Assembly: GCA_964636985.1 (NCBI GenBank)
Contig: CAZWSX010000008.1
Coordinates: 183,955 to 247,954 of the forward strand
Origin: CAZWSX01 sp964636985
GTDB lineage: Bacteria > Planctomycetota > Planctomycetia > Pirellulales > Pirellulaceae
DNA: 64,000 nucleotides
Reading direction: 5' to 3'
Positions 53,254-61,813 of this stretch are shown here, piece by piece. The position numbers were made by a program, and so were the translations under genes. A model generated the notes under the pieces. The model was given only the letters and a program-made list of their open reading frames with translations, was not told the origin of the DNA and ran no database searches. Positions within the stretch are counted from its first letter, which is position 1; each line of letters opens with the position of its first letter.

Positions 53254-54054
53254 ATGGAAAACCTTTTCACTTTCGAGAATCTTCTCGCGTTGATCTTCCT
53301 GACGATCATGGAAATCGTTCTGGGGATCGATAACGTTGTTTTCATCAGCATCGCGACCGGAAAGCTTCCGGCCGAACAACAGCGGCGCGCTCGCTTTATC
53401 GGCTTGGCGTTGGCGATGGGCGTTCGCGTCATGCTCCTGTTGGCAATCAAGTGGATCATTGGGCTGACCACGCCGATCTTTCATCTCGACTCGTTGGGGA
53501 TCGCCGAGCAGTGGCTTCGCCAATATCACCACGTCAACGATGTGACTTGGCGCGACTTGATCATGCTGATTGGTGGACTGTTCCTCATCCGTAGCGCCGT
53601 TCGCGAAATTCACCACAAGATGGAAGGGGATGAAGAACACGGCGAGGAGGCCCCGCGCGCCGCTTCGTTTCCAGCCGTAGTCACGCAGATCGTCCTGCTC
53701 GACATCATCTTCTCGCTCGATTCGGTCTTAACGGCTGTCGGCATGGCAAAGAACATCTGGGTGATGATCGCCGCCGTGGTTGTGTCGGTTGGCGTCATGA
53801 TGGTTGCTGCGAGCAGCGTGAGCAGCTTTATCGATCGTCACCCGACCACTAAGATGTTGGCTCTTGCATTCTTGCTGCTCATTGGCGTGATGCTCACGGT
53901 CGAAGGCTTGGGGCAGGAAATTCCTAAAGGCTATATCTACTTCGCGATGTTCTTTTCGCTGATGGTTGAACTGCTGAACCTGCGAGTTTCCAGAAAAAAA
54001 AAGAAGCTCGCCGCAGTTAGCCATCCCATTTCGCCCGAGGCGATGGAATCGTAA
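53254..54054 (+). CDS. TerC-family integral membrane protein
   Basis: A 266-residue protein with about seven transmembrane helices. The TerC metal-site motifs are present: EIVLGIDNVVFI near residue 20 and DIIFSLDSVLTA near 152, with conserved Asp residues. TerC proteins are linked to tellurium resistance and manganese export. A His/Glu-rich cytoplasmic loop (IHHKMEGDEEHGEE) lies between helices. A large inverted repeat follows. Confidence 0.92.
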   Translation: MENLFTFENLLALIFLTIMEIVLGIDNVVFISIATGKLPAEQQRRARFIGLALAMGVRVMLLLAIKWIIGLTTPIFHLDSLGIAEQWLRQYHHVNDVTWRDLIMLIGGLFLIRSAVREIHHKMEGDEEHGEEAPRAASFPAVVTQIVLLDIIFSLDSVLTAVGMAKNIWVMIAAVVVSVGVMMVAASSVSSFIDRHPTTKMLALAFLLLIGVMLTVEGLGQEIPKGYIYFAMFFSLMVELLNLRVSRKKKKLAAVSHPISPEAMES

Positions 54055-54094
54055 GCGACCGGCGAACTAGCAGAGTCGGCGGAAGTGCTTCCAA

Positions 54095-54174
54095 GGGCCG
54101 AAGGCCCGACAGATCTTAGCCGTGCCCGTGAGGGCTTACGCACACCGGCTAAGATCTGTCGGGCCTATCGGCCC
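54095..54174. repeat. Long inverted repeat, 28-base arms
   Basis: The left arm GGGCCGAAGGCCCGACAGAT... (54095-54122) pairs with CGGCTAAGATCTGTCGGGCC... (54146-54174); the arms match except for one extra base in the right arm. The loop of 23 bases (54123-54145) contains a small GCCC/GGGC stem. It lies between the convergent terC and LON-domain genes and may terminate both. Confidence 0.75.
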
Positions 54175-54205
54175 TGGATTGCTTGCGAGGCGAGGCGGCC
54201 ACTTT

Positions 54206-54907
54206 TCAATTCAAACTGAAGTCGGGTGGGAACTTGTGTCCAGCCGACGATTGGTTTGTCGGCGACACGGTGTGTGCCGCCAGGTTGCGCAGCGACGATA
54301 GAATCCGCCGTGCACGCCGCGTCGCATCTCGTTCGGCGAGGAGCGCCTGTTTTTCGCTCGCCGGGATCTTGAGCGCGAATGCCAGAACATCGGCGATCTG
54401 GCCAAGCTGCGCTTCGCTCGCCAGAAACTCCTCGATCGCGTCGGCTGAGTCTGAAATCTTGCCGGCCAGTTGTCGGCAGACGTCGATCAGCTTTTTGCGA
54501 AGCCCCACCCCGGCATTGGGAGTCGGGTTGGCATCGGGGACCAGTTCGACGCGCGCAATGCGATAGGGCTCGTCGATCTCGAGTTCGCTCAACACCCGCC
54601 CTCGGCTCAGCCCGGTGAGCAAGATGTTGTGGCAGCCATCGGGCAGCGGCGTATGGGCCATCACTTTGCCGACGCAGATGGTGTCGAAGATCGGTGGGCG
54701 GCCTTCGTACTCTTCTTCCCAACCTGGCAGCAGTTGCCCGACGGCGATCAATTTGTCGTCGGCCATTGAGTCGAGCAGCATCTTGCGATAGCGCGGCTCG
54801 AAAAGATGGAACGGCTGGACGACGCCAGGGAACAAGACGAAGTTGGGGAGTGGAAAGAGCCGAACACTTCCCGAGAAGTTCGAGAGCGCGACGGAAAAAT
54901 CGGACAT
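54206..54907 (-). CDS. LON N-terminal-domain protein
   Basis: A 233-residue protein matching the substrate-recognition (LAN) domain of Lon protease, with no AAA or protease domain. The pieces RLFPLPNFVLFPGVVQPFHL and FEPRYRKML are typical, as is the middle GCHNILLTGLSRGRVL. Single-domain versions are widespread and of unclear role, perhaps protein quality control. It is upstream of terC on the opposite strand and downstream of a DUF309 gene. Confidence 0.9.
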   Translation of the reverse strand: MSDFSVALSNFSGSVRLFPLPNFVLFPGVVQPFHLFEPRYRKMLLDSMADDKLIAVGQLLPGWEEEYEGRPPIFDTICVGKVMAHTPLPDGCHNILLTGLSRGRVLSELEIDEPYRIARVELVPDANPTPNAGVGLRKKLIDVCRQLAGKISDSADAIEEFLASEAQLGQIADVLAFALKIPASEKQALLAERDATRRARRILSSLRNLAAHTVSPTNQSSAGHKFPPDFSLN

Positions 54908-54989
54908 GGTCGGAGCCCGTGCAGGGTGGGATAGACGGCCGAGCGCGCCAAAGTCGCTATATCCATACTTGGCCGCGCCGGCCCGTTGG

Positions 54990-55382
54990 TCAACTCTCGG
55001 ATGGGGGTGGATCGAGATGAATTTCCGGAATCAGGTCCCCTACGATCTCCACTTTCGGAAAATCCTCGGTGCTTTCGAGGATTTCCTTACAACATTCAGT
55101 CAGGTTCTTCTCCAACTTGACGACATCGCAACCTAAGTGTTCAGGCTTGTATTCTTGCAGGTAAGCGAGCGACGAGTGGTACAGCTTCTTCGCGCCGCGC
55201 GTGTTTCCGTTGCCAAAGTGATGCAAGCAAACCGCCACCTGAATCAGGCCCTGATAGAACTTACGCGACGGGCCCGAATACTCGGTCCAAAGCTCCTCCC
55301 AAACTTCGTGCGCCTCGAAGAAGTCGCACGCGTTGAAGTGCGCGATTCCTGCGAGATACAGCGGGTGATATTCGGCGGACAT
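54990..55382 (-). CDS. DUF309-family protein
   Basis: A 130-residue protein of the DUF309 family, with the motifs YLAGIAHFNACDFFEAHEVWEEL and KFYQGLIQVAVCLHHF. Function unknown. ATG 55382 gives the usual start; the upstream open frame to 55691 overlaps the endonuclease III start on the other strand and lacks any family match. Ends with an Asp/Pro-rich tail. Confidence 0.85.
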   Translation of the reverse strand: MSAEYHPLYLAGIAHFNACDFFEAHEVWEELWTEYSGPSRKFYQGLIQVAVCLHHFGNGNTRGAKKLYHSSLAYLQEYKPEHLGCDVVKLEKNLTECCKEILESTEDFPKVEIVGDLIPEIHLDPPPSES

Positions 55383-55629
55383 GAAGGTTGATTGCTTTGA
55401 AACTTGGACGGTGGAGGGGCCAGGCGCTCTCCAGCTTCGCGCAAGTTGTCTGGCTTTGCCAGGGGATAAGTCGATTCCAATAGGACGCTGCTCGGATTTT
55501 GCGCCGAGTCGATTGGTTACAAATGGTGGGAATCGTCCCGATTCTTGACATAGTGGCGCCGCCAAGGCGACAATGCCGCCACTCGTCGTCGGTTGTTTGG
55601 AATTTTCCCACCCGTCCGTGCTGCTCCCA

Positions 55630-56325
55630 ATGGCCAAGGTCAAATCGAATTCAGCAAAGGATTCAGCAGGCAATTCCACCACGGAACGCAAGGCTTTCGC
55701 CGGGAAGGTGGTTCGCCGATTGGCCCGCGACTACGCTGACGCCGTGTGCGCCTTGAATCACGAGTCCGCCTTTCAGTTGCTGATAGCCACCATCCTCTCG
55801 GCCCAATGCACGGACGAGCGTGTAAACATCGTCACCAAGGACTTGTTTGCGAAGTACCCGACGGCAAAAGATATGGCCCTCGCTCCAATTGGCGATTTGG
55901 AGAAACTCGTGAAGACGACCGGCTTCTTTCGCAACAAGGCGCGGAACATCAAAGACTGTGCCACAGCCCTCGTTGGAAAGCACAACGGCGAAGTCCCCAA
56001 GGATTTGGACGCCCTCACAAAGCTGGCCGGTGTGGGACGCAAGACGGCAAATGTGGTGCTGGGGACGTGCTTTGGCATTGCCAGTGGCGTGGTTGTTGAT
56101 ACTCACGTCGCCCGACTGACGAAACGGCTCGGGCTCACTACGGCGGAAGACCCGGTGAAGATCGAAAGCGACATGATGGCGCTGCTTCCCAAAAAAGACT
56201 GGATCAACTTTTCGCACCGGTTGATCCATCACGGACGCCGCATTTGTTCCGCCCGAAAACCGCTGTGCGAGGAATGCGGCATGAAGGACTTTTGCCCGCG
56301 TATCGGCGTGGAAGTTCCAGGTTAG
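55630..56325 (+). CDS. nth: Endonuclease III
   Basis: A 231-residue base-excision repair glycosylase/AP-lyase acting on oxidised pyrimidines. The helix-hairpin-helix and catalytic Lys are in LTKLAGVGRKTANVVLG, the catalytic Asp in VVDTHVARL, and the 4Fe-4S cluster in Cx6Cx2Cx5C (CSARKPLCEECGMKDFC). ATG 55630 removes an unlike upstream stretch. A basic, Ser-rich N-terminal 25 residues precede the core. It is divergent from the DUF309 gene. Confidence 0.95.
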   Translation: MAKVKSNSAKDSAGNSTTERKAFAGKVVRRLARDYADAVCALNHESAFQLLIATILSAQCTDERVNIVTKDLFAKYPTAKDMALAPIGDLEKLVKTTGFFRNKARNIKDCATALVGKHNGEVPKDLDALTKLAGVGRKTANVVLGTCFGIASGVVVDTHVARLTKRLGLTTAEDPVKIESDMMALLPKKDWINFSHRLIHHGRRICSARKPLCEECGMKDFCPRIGVEVPG

Positions 56326-56377
56326 AATCGCCTCGTGAACCGATGTTTTGCGAACGCTTGAGGGAACGGACTAAGCC

Positions 56378-56935
56378 ATGATCTTGACCGGCGATGAAAT
56401 TCACAAGAATCTTGGCCAATCGATTGTGATCGACCCGTTCACGCCGGAGCGGCTCAACCCGAACAGCTACAACCTGACGTTGCACCACGAGCTGATGGTG
56501 TACGAAGAAGTCGTCCTCGATATGCGGCGCCCCAGCCGCACGCGACGGATTACGATTCCGCCCGACGGCTTGGTGTTAAGCCCCAATCAGCTCTACTTAG
56601 GGCGCACCGCCGAATACACCGAGACCCGCGGCTTCGTGCCCATGATCGAAGGTCGCAGTTCCATCGGGCGACTGGGGCTATTCGTCCACGTGACGGCCGG
56701 ATTCGGCGACGTCGGCTTTCGCGGTTATTGGACGCTAGAAATGTTCGCGGTGCAGCCGGTGCGGATCTACCCCGGCGTCGAGATCTGCCAGATCTTTTAT
56801 CATCAGGTGCACGGCTCAGTTTCCGAGTACCGTAGCGACAAATACCAAGACAACCGCGACATCCAACCCAGCCTCCTCTACCGCGAGCTTGGCGGCGACA
56901 GCGACCCGCAGTTGGAACTTGAATTCAAGGACTAA
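56378..56935 (+). CDS. dcd: dCTP deaminase
   Basis: A 185-residue trimeric enzyme giving dUTP from dCTP. Family motifs: LNPNSYNLTL, EGRSSIGRLGLFVHVTAGFGDVGFRGYWTLEM and GVEICQIFYH, the catalytic Glu lying in the last helix region. Normal length. It is 52 bases after endonuclease III, same strand, so they may be cotranscribed. A double hairpin follows. Confidence 0.94.
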   Translation: MILTGDEIHKNLGQSIVIDPFTPERLNPNSYNLTLHHELMVYEEVVLDMRRPSRTRRITIPPDGLVLSPNQLYLGRTAEYTETRGFVPMIEGRSSIGRLGLFVHVTAGFGDVGFRGYWTLEMFAVQPVRIYPGVEICQIFYHQVHGSVSEYRSDKYQDNRDIQPSLLYRELGGDSDPQLELEFKD

Positions 56936-57263
56936 CACGCCGCTACAGCGCGCGCTGTAGCCGCACTCGCGAGGAGTGCGGTGGCCCTGCAAGCAATCGT
57001 GAGCGGAAGCCTCCCCCTCTACGGCCAAAAAAGGCCGCAATCAGGCGTCGCGTAAGCGAGATCGCCCCCAAAATGGCAGGAATTGCAGCCGGGGTGGCGT
57101 TGCGGCATCGGCAGATTTCGCGATAATCCGAAGTTTGCGGCGAACCCAAAGGGAGTGCCCAGCGACTAGTCCGAAAGGACGATCGCAGCACCACCTACGA
57201 ATGGTCCCCCAACCGTCTCGAAACAATCGATCGCAGTTCGTTCGCAACACAAAAACGCCAAAA
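56936..57263. other. Gap with double hairpin before tRNA-Pro
   Basis: 328 bases. It begins with two adjacent palindromes: CTACAGCGC/GCGCTGTAG (56943-56960, no loop) and CCGCACTC gcgag GAGTGCGG (56961-56981), a likely terminator region for dcd. The rest shows no convincing gene. Confidence 0.55.
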
Positions 57264-57339
57264 CGGGGCGTAGCTCAGCCTGGATTAGAGCGCTACCTTG
57301 GGGTGGTAGAGGTCGCAAGTTCAAATCTTGTCGCCCCGA
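57264..57339 (+). tRNA. tRNA-Pro (anticodon GGG)
   Basis: A full cloverleaf of 76 bases: acceptor CGGGGCG/CGCCCCG, D-arm GCTC...GAGC, anticodon stem CTACC/GGTAG with loop TTGGGGT giving anticodon GGG, T-arm GCAAG/CTTGT with loop TTCAAAT. It reads proline CCC codons (and CCU by wobble). CCA is not encoded. The recombinase frame on the other strand ends within its T-loop, which marks it as a likely attachment target. Confidence 0.93.
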
Positions 57340-58817
57340 CTGTACTTCAAATCGAGCCGTTCGGCGAAAACGTCGAACGGCTTTCTCTTTGTGGTGCAAA
57401 GGTTTACGTCGCTCAGAGTGCGGTTCAAACAGATCAAATCGAGGATCTCGCGACGAACGGAGCTGTTTGAATGACGCCAAGTCTCGGCCACATTCTGGGC
57501 GAAATCGAAAATCGCCAGCGCCACTTTTCCCCGCGACGGGTCCACATCTCCGAGTGCGGCCAAAGACTCGTCAGCGTTCTTCGCCTCGGCCTTCAGCTCT
57601 TTGGACTTCGACTTGTAGAGAGCCTCGTCGATGGTGCCACCAAGGTAGGCGTTGAGAAGGCGGTCCTGCATGGTTGCCAATTCACTCTTCCGCTTAGTGA
57701 ACGCCGTGGCTTGGCGGCGCCGGTGGGCTGTTAGGTCGCAGATAGCGTCACTCAATTGGATTCGCAACCACGCCGTTTGTTCGACTTCGAATCGGAGGCC
57801 GGCTAAGTCGCTGACGATCGCCTGCTTGAGTTCCTCGGCCTTCCAGCGGACCCTGGGGTGCTCCGGCCCGGGGTGGTTATTGGCACAGCGGTAATAGATG
57901 TGTTCCCGGATGCCGCCGCCTTTTAGCTTGCGCCGAATGCGTTCGCCCGTAATTGACTGGCCACAGAACTGGCACGTGAAGAGTCCGCCAGCCAACCCGT
58001 GCTCTGGATTGCCCGTCCGGCGGTTGCGGCCGTGCATAACGTCCTGGCAGGCGTCGAAGACGGAGCGGTCGATGAGTCGTCGATAGCTTCCCTCAAACAC
58101 CTGTCCATTTCGATGCAATTCGCCGATGTAAAAGCGGTTGCTGAGGATGTACGAAAGTGCCGTCCGGTGAAATCGACGGCGGCTCTCGCAGTAGACATGT
58201 CCTTCCTCTGCCAACTGGTCGGCGAGCGTTTTGAATGTGTGTCCGCCTGTGGCGTAGAGTTCGAACATTCGGACCAACGCGTGCGACTTATGGGGGTGCG
58301 GCTGCACTGGCTCTTCTTTATCGTCGACATTGATGTAGCCATACGGAGCCACGCCGGTGGGCCACCCCTGCCTAACCTTTTCGTCCATCCCTTTGAGCAC
58401 TTCGGACCGAAGGTTATCGCTGTAATACTGGGCGACGGCGGCCATCACGTTAAATGACAAAGCGCCAGCGGCGCCTGGCCCAAACTGGTTGTCGACAAAA
58501 TCGAGTTTGACACCGCACTGATCGTCGAGTTCCTGGAGCCGGACGGCATCCTTGATGTTGCGGCATGCTCGGTCGAGCTTATGGCTCAGAATCGCCTGGA
58601 TCTTCTCTCGTCGCGCGTTTGCCTTTACCCAGCTAAACATCTGATTGAATGCGATTCGCTCGGCACCCCGTTTTGCCGATTCGGCCACGGCGAATTCTTT
58701 AACGATTGTCCAGCCCTGGGACTGCGCCCGTTGCCGAGTAAACCGCAATTGGGCATCGATGGAATAACCTTCTCGTTGTTCGCGGGACGACACCCGTGCC
58801 CAGATAACGACGTTCAT
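57321..58817 (-). CDS. Large serine recombinase (integrase)
   Basis: A 498-residue site-specific recombinase. The N-terminal catalytic resolvase domain has the nucleophile Ser in IWARVSSREQREGYS and the R motif in HKLDRACRN. A recombinase domain follows (GWPTGVAPYGYIN), then a zinc-ribbon (CQFCG...CANNHPGPEH) and a coiled-coil region (about 385-440). The last six codons and stop lie inside the tRNA-Pro gene, on the opposite strand. This fits an integrase whose attachment site is the tRNA 3' end, with the stop supplied by the host tRNA. ATG 58817 overlaps the stop of an upstream small gene by four bases. Confidence 0.9.
   Translation of the reverse strand: MNVVIWARVSSREQREGYSIDAQLRFTRQRAQSQGWTIVKEFAVAESAKRGAERIAFNQMFSWVKANARREKIQAILSHKLDRACRNIKDAVRLQELDDQCGVKLDFVDNQFGPGAAGALSFNVMAAVAQYYSDNLRSEVLKGMDEKVRQGWPTGVAPYGYINVDDKEEPVQPHPHKSHALVRMFELYATGGHTFKTLADQLAEEGHVYCESRRRFHRTALSYILSNRFYIGELHRNGQVFEGSYRRLIDRSVFDACQDVMHGRNRRTGNPEHGLAGGLFTCQFCGQSITGERIRRKLKGGGIREHIYYRCANNHPGPEHPRVRWKAEELKQAIVSDLAGLRFEVEQTAWLRIQLSDAICDLTAHRRRQATAFTKRKSELATMQDRLLNAYLGGTIDEALYKSKSKELKAEAKNADESLAALGDVDPSRGKVALAIFDFAQNVAETWRHSNSSVRREILDLICLNRTLSDVNLCTTKRKPFDVFAERLDLKYSRGDKI
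57355..57390 (+). terminator. Terminator-like stem after tRNA-Pro
   Basis: AGCCGTTCG (57355-57363) pairs with CGAACGGCT (57374-57382) and is followed by TTCTCTTT, in the tRNA direction. It lies within the end of the recombinase gene on the other strand. Confidence 0.6.
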
Positions 58818-59059
58818 GACCTTTCCTCGGCGGTTCGCAATAAAACTTCGGCAAGCCCGCGAACGTTGGTCAGAATCTCGATGGCCTCGTCGTCGCTGAT
58901 CACGCGGCCGTAGGCTATGGACCAGAAGCGACGAGTCTCGGCGATTCGCTCCGGTGAAAGCCACAAGCTTGGCTGCGGCTTTTCAGAAACGGACCCAGGC
59001 TCGGGTCCATGATGCCGGGTTTTGGGCGTAAGTCCAGCAGAATTGGGCGACAGTGGCAC
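58814..59059 (-). CDS. Small protein overlapping the recombinase start
   Basis: An 81-residue protein of unknown family, polar and Pro-rich at first, then helical (VISDDEAIEILTNVRGLAEVLL). It starts at GTG 59059 with AAGGA five bases upstream, and its TGA overlaps the ATG of the recombinase, so the two are translated together. It could regulate or assist the recombinase, for example as a recombination directionality factor, though I have no sequence match for that. Confidence 0.62.
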   Translation of the reverse strand: MPLSPNSAGLTPKTRHHGPEPGSVSEKPQPSLWLSPERIAETRRFWSIAYGRVISDDEAIEILTNVRGLAEVLLRTAEERS

Positions 59060-59140
59060 GGAATCCTTCTCCCATCAGGGGGCCGGGAAGCGTCGGTGCT
59101 TCCGGCTGCGTTCTCTGTGGGTAATTCTTCGCCTTGATTA

Positions 59141-59280
59141 GGGACATCGTCTGCGCACGCCCAGATGCGCCACGAAAAACATGTGTCCGGCATGTCCCTG
59201 GTTTTTCGCGCATCTCTCGCGCATATGCCGCGCATCTGACTTGGAGTGTCCCTAATGCGCTCCACCTCCTTAGTCCCTAG
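59141..59280. repeat. Two short-repeat sets before the primase-helicase gene
   Basis: GTCCCTA-type sites occur four times: AGGGAC 59141-59146 (inverted), GTCCCT 59195-59200, GTCCCTA 59249-59255 and 59274-59280. CGCGCATCT-type sites occur three times on the plus strand (59208-59216, about 59219-59227, and about 59230-59238), with AGATGCGC inverted near 59164. They are candidate operators or replication-control sites for the divergent recombinase and primase genes. Confidence 0.5.
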
Positions 59281-59344
59281 GATTCTGGGTCGGACGCTAA
59301 TTTCAAAACATCGAACGAAACCGACTTGAGGACAAGGACCTCGC

Positions 59345-61813
59345 ATGGAAGCCGCGAGCCAGCCGAATACGGAAATGAGTCCCGAGGACATTGGGGAAAA
59401 GGTTCTTGCCGCGGCTCACGAATACGCCGGCAAGGGATGGTCCATCCTGGCCGTTCCAATTCAGACCAAAAATCCAGGATTCAAAAACTGGCAGCAGCTC
59501 CGCATTACCCCGGACACCGTCGATACTTACTTCACCGGCAATCCCCAGAACTTAGGCGTGCTTCTGGGCGAGCCGTCCGGATGGCTCATTGACATTGATC
59601 TAGATAACCCACGGGCGGTAGAGCTCGCGCCGCGATTCCTGCCTCCTACAGAGGCTATCTTCGGCCGGTCGGGAAAACCACGCTCCCACTGGATCTATCG
59701 AGTCACAAAGCCCGCCGTCACGTCGAAGTTTAAGAGCAAATCGGCCGGCATGATTGTCGAGTTTCGATCGACAGGCATGCAAACCATCTTTCCGCCAAGC
59801 GTGCACGAATCTGGAGAACCGATCGAGTGGGAATCGCCTCATGCCGAGCCCGCGGACATCGATCCCGAGGAACTGCTCGCCGCGGTTGAGCGACTCGCGC
59901 ACGCCGTCATGATCGAACTCGGCGAGCGTACCGAGGACAAGAAAAAGAAGAAGAGTCGAGAGACTTCCGAAAGGCCCAATCGCGAGAACTTGAGGATTTC
60001 GGCACGCGTGCAAGCCTGCGTGGCCGCCATGCTGCGTCTACGCGTTGCGGACAACAACGACGGATCAGGACGCTTGTACGCGGCGGCCTGCCGTGTCGTG
60101 GAACACGATCTCGACGACACCAAAGGATTGTCCGCGATACGCGAGTATGAGCGCCAGCGGCCGTTTCCCAGGCCTTGGTCCAATGAAGAGGTTCTGCAGC
60201 GCATCCGCGATGCAGAGTTCAAGGTCGAACGCGGTCTCATTCCTCGCGAATTGGCCACCAAAGGCAAAGGAAAAGTTGTCATCAGCCATGACGAACATCG
60301 CGTCGTCACCGAAACGATTTCCTACCTCAGCGCTGATGACGGACTCTTCCATCGAGGGGGAACTTTGGTCCGCGTAATTCGCGAGCCGTCATCCGAAACG
60401 GTCAATCGCACTGCGGGCAGCCCAACGATCGCTTTCGTGCCGCAGGCCAACTTGCGCGATCGAATGACAAAACACGTTGAGTTCACGCAGTTCGTGAAGC
60501 GAGGCGATGTTTTGGAGGAGGTTGTCACTCACCCCACTTCCTGGCTCGTATCCGCCGTTGAAGCACGTGGGGAGTGGCCAGGCATTCGCCGATTGGTCGG
60601 CGTTTCTGATGTCCCAGTGCTTCGCCGCGACGGCAGTCTTTGGCAAACGCCCGGCTACGACGAGATGACGTCGGTTCTGTACGAGCCGTCCGACGAGTTT
60701 CCGGAGGTTGGCCACTCCGTCCTGCGCAACGATGCTCTCGAAGCCGTCGAGGAATTGCTAGATGTCATCGGTGATTTTCAATTCGAAGGCGATGATCACC
60801 GGTCCGCCTGGCTAGCCGGTTTACTCACACCGTTGGCGCGGTTCGCGTTTGAGGGCCCAGCACCCCTCTTTCTCATCGATGCCAACGTCCGCGGGGCAGG
60901 CAAAGGCTTGCTTTCGCAAACGATTGGGCAGATTGTCTTGGGCCGTGAGATGCCCGTCAGCAGTTACGCTCACGATCCCGAGGAGATGCGCAAGAAAGTC
61001 ACTTCGATCGCTATCGCTGGGGACCGAATGGTCCTGCTGGACAATCTTGAAGGAAGTTTCGGCAACGATACTCTTGATCGCGCATTGACGACGACAAGAT
61101 GGAAGGATCGGATTCTCGGTAAAAGCGAGCAAGTGGACCTGCCGCTCATCTCAGTCTGGTACGGCACGGGAAACAACGTCTCGGTGGCCAGCGACACAAC
61201 TCGCCGGATCATTCACATTCGCCTTGACGTTCTGTCGGACAAGCCCGAAGAGCGGTCCGGGTTCAAACACGCGAATTTGATCGAGTGGATCAGGGCCAAG
61301 CGTCCGTGGCTCCTTACGCGAGCGCTGACGATCTTACGAGCGTATTTCAACGAGGGCATGCCGAGGCAGAACGTCACGCCGTTTGGGAGCTATGAGGGCT
61401 GGTCGCGGCTAGTTCGTGAATCCATTGTCTGGTTGGGGCTTCCGGACCCTTGTGCAACACGGGTCAAGCTTGCCGAGATGTCCGATACGACGGTCGATAA
61501 CTTGGAACAGTTGATGGACGCGTGGCATGCGGCGGAGTTTGAAGGAAGCGGTGTGGTGATTGCCAAACTGATCAACCGACTCTATGCCGACGAGTGGCCG
61601 CCGCGTGACGAGGCCAGCTGTTCGCTACGGTCTGCAATTGAAAGCATCGTAGGCTGTCCTCCTGGTAAGACACCGACGACACGCCAACTCGCAGCGAAGC
61701 TGAAGTTCTTCAGACGCAGAATGGTAGGCGGCAGGTACTTCGACCATTGCCCGAGCGGGCCAAGGCGAAATGGTGCTATTTGGAGTCTGGTTCGCGTCGG
61801 TTCTTGCCCCTGA
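59345..61813 (+). CDS. Primase-polymerase / helicase of a mobile element
   Basis: An 822-residue protein. The N-terminal Prim-Pol domain (about 15-185) has the metal motif WLIDIDLDNP and the FRSTGMQTIFPPSVHESG piece seen in PF09250-type primases. A middle helical domain lies about 215-290. The C-terminal third resembles a phage/plasmid SF3-like helicase: a Walker A-like NVRGAGKGLLSQ near residue 517, Walker B MVLLDNLE near 560, and WYGTGNN near 603. The usual Ser/Thr after the Walker Lys is Gly here. It should start replication of the element. AAGGA lies before ATG 59345. The stop overlaps the first repeat of the downstream cluster. Confidence 0.85.
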   Translation: MEAASQPNTEMSPEDIGEKVLAAAHEYAGKGWSILAVPIQTKNPGFKNWQQLRITPDTVDTYFTGNPQNLGVLLGEPSGWLIDIDLDNPRAVELAPRFLPPTEAIFGRSGKPRSHWIYRVTKPAVTSKFKSKSAGMIVEFRSTGMQTIFPPSVHESGEPIEWESPHAEPADIDPEELLAAVERLAHAVMIELGERTEDKKKKKSRETSERPNRENLRISARVQACVAAMLRLRVADNNDGSGRLYAAACRVVEHDLDDTKGLSAIREYERQRPFPRPWSNEEVLQRIRDAEFKVERGLIPRELATKGKGKVVISHDEHRVVTETISYLSADDGLFHRGGTLVRVIREPSSETVNRTAGSPTIAFVPQANLRDRMTKHVEFTQFVKRGDVLEEVVTHPTSWLVSAVEARGEWPGIRRLVGVSDVPVLRRDGSLWQTPGYDEMTSVLYEPSDEFPEVGHSVLRNDALEAVEELLDVIGDFQFEGDDHRSAWLAGLLTPLARFAFEGPAPLFLIDANVRGAGKGLLSQTIGQIVLGREMPVSSYAHDPEEMRKKVTSIAIAGDRMVLLDNLEGSFGNDTLDRALTTTRWKDRILGKSEQVDLPLISVWYGTGNNVSVASDTTRRIIHIRLDVLSDKPEERSGFKHANLIEWIRAKRPWLLTRALTILRAYFNEGMPRQNVTPFGSYEGWSRLVRESIVWLGLPDPCATRVKLAEMSDTTVDNLEQLMDAWHAAEFEGSGVVIAKLINRLYADEWPPRDEASCSLRSAIESIVGCPPGKTPTTRQLAAKLKFFRRRMVGGRYFDHCPSGPRRNGAIWSLVRVGSCP

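Noticed and set aside
58915..59391. 158-residue minus-strand frame over the primase start
   Set aside because: Overlaps the well-supported primase-helicase start and the small gene, with no own signal.
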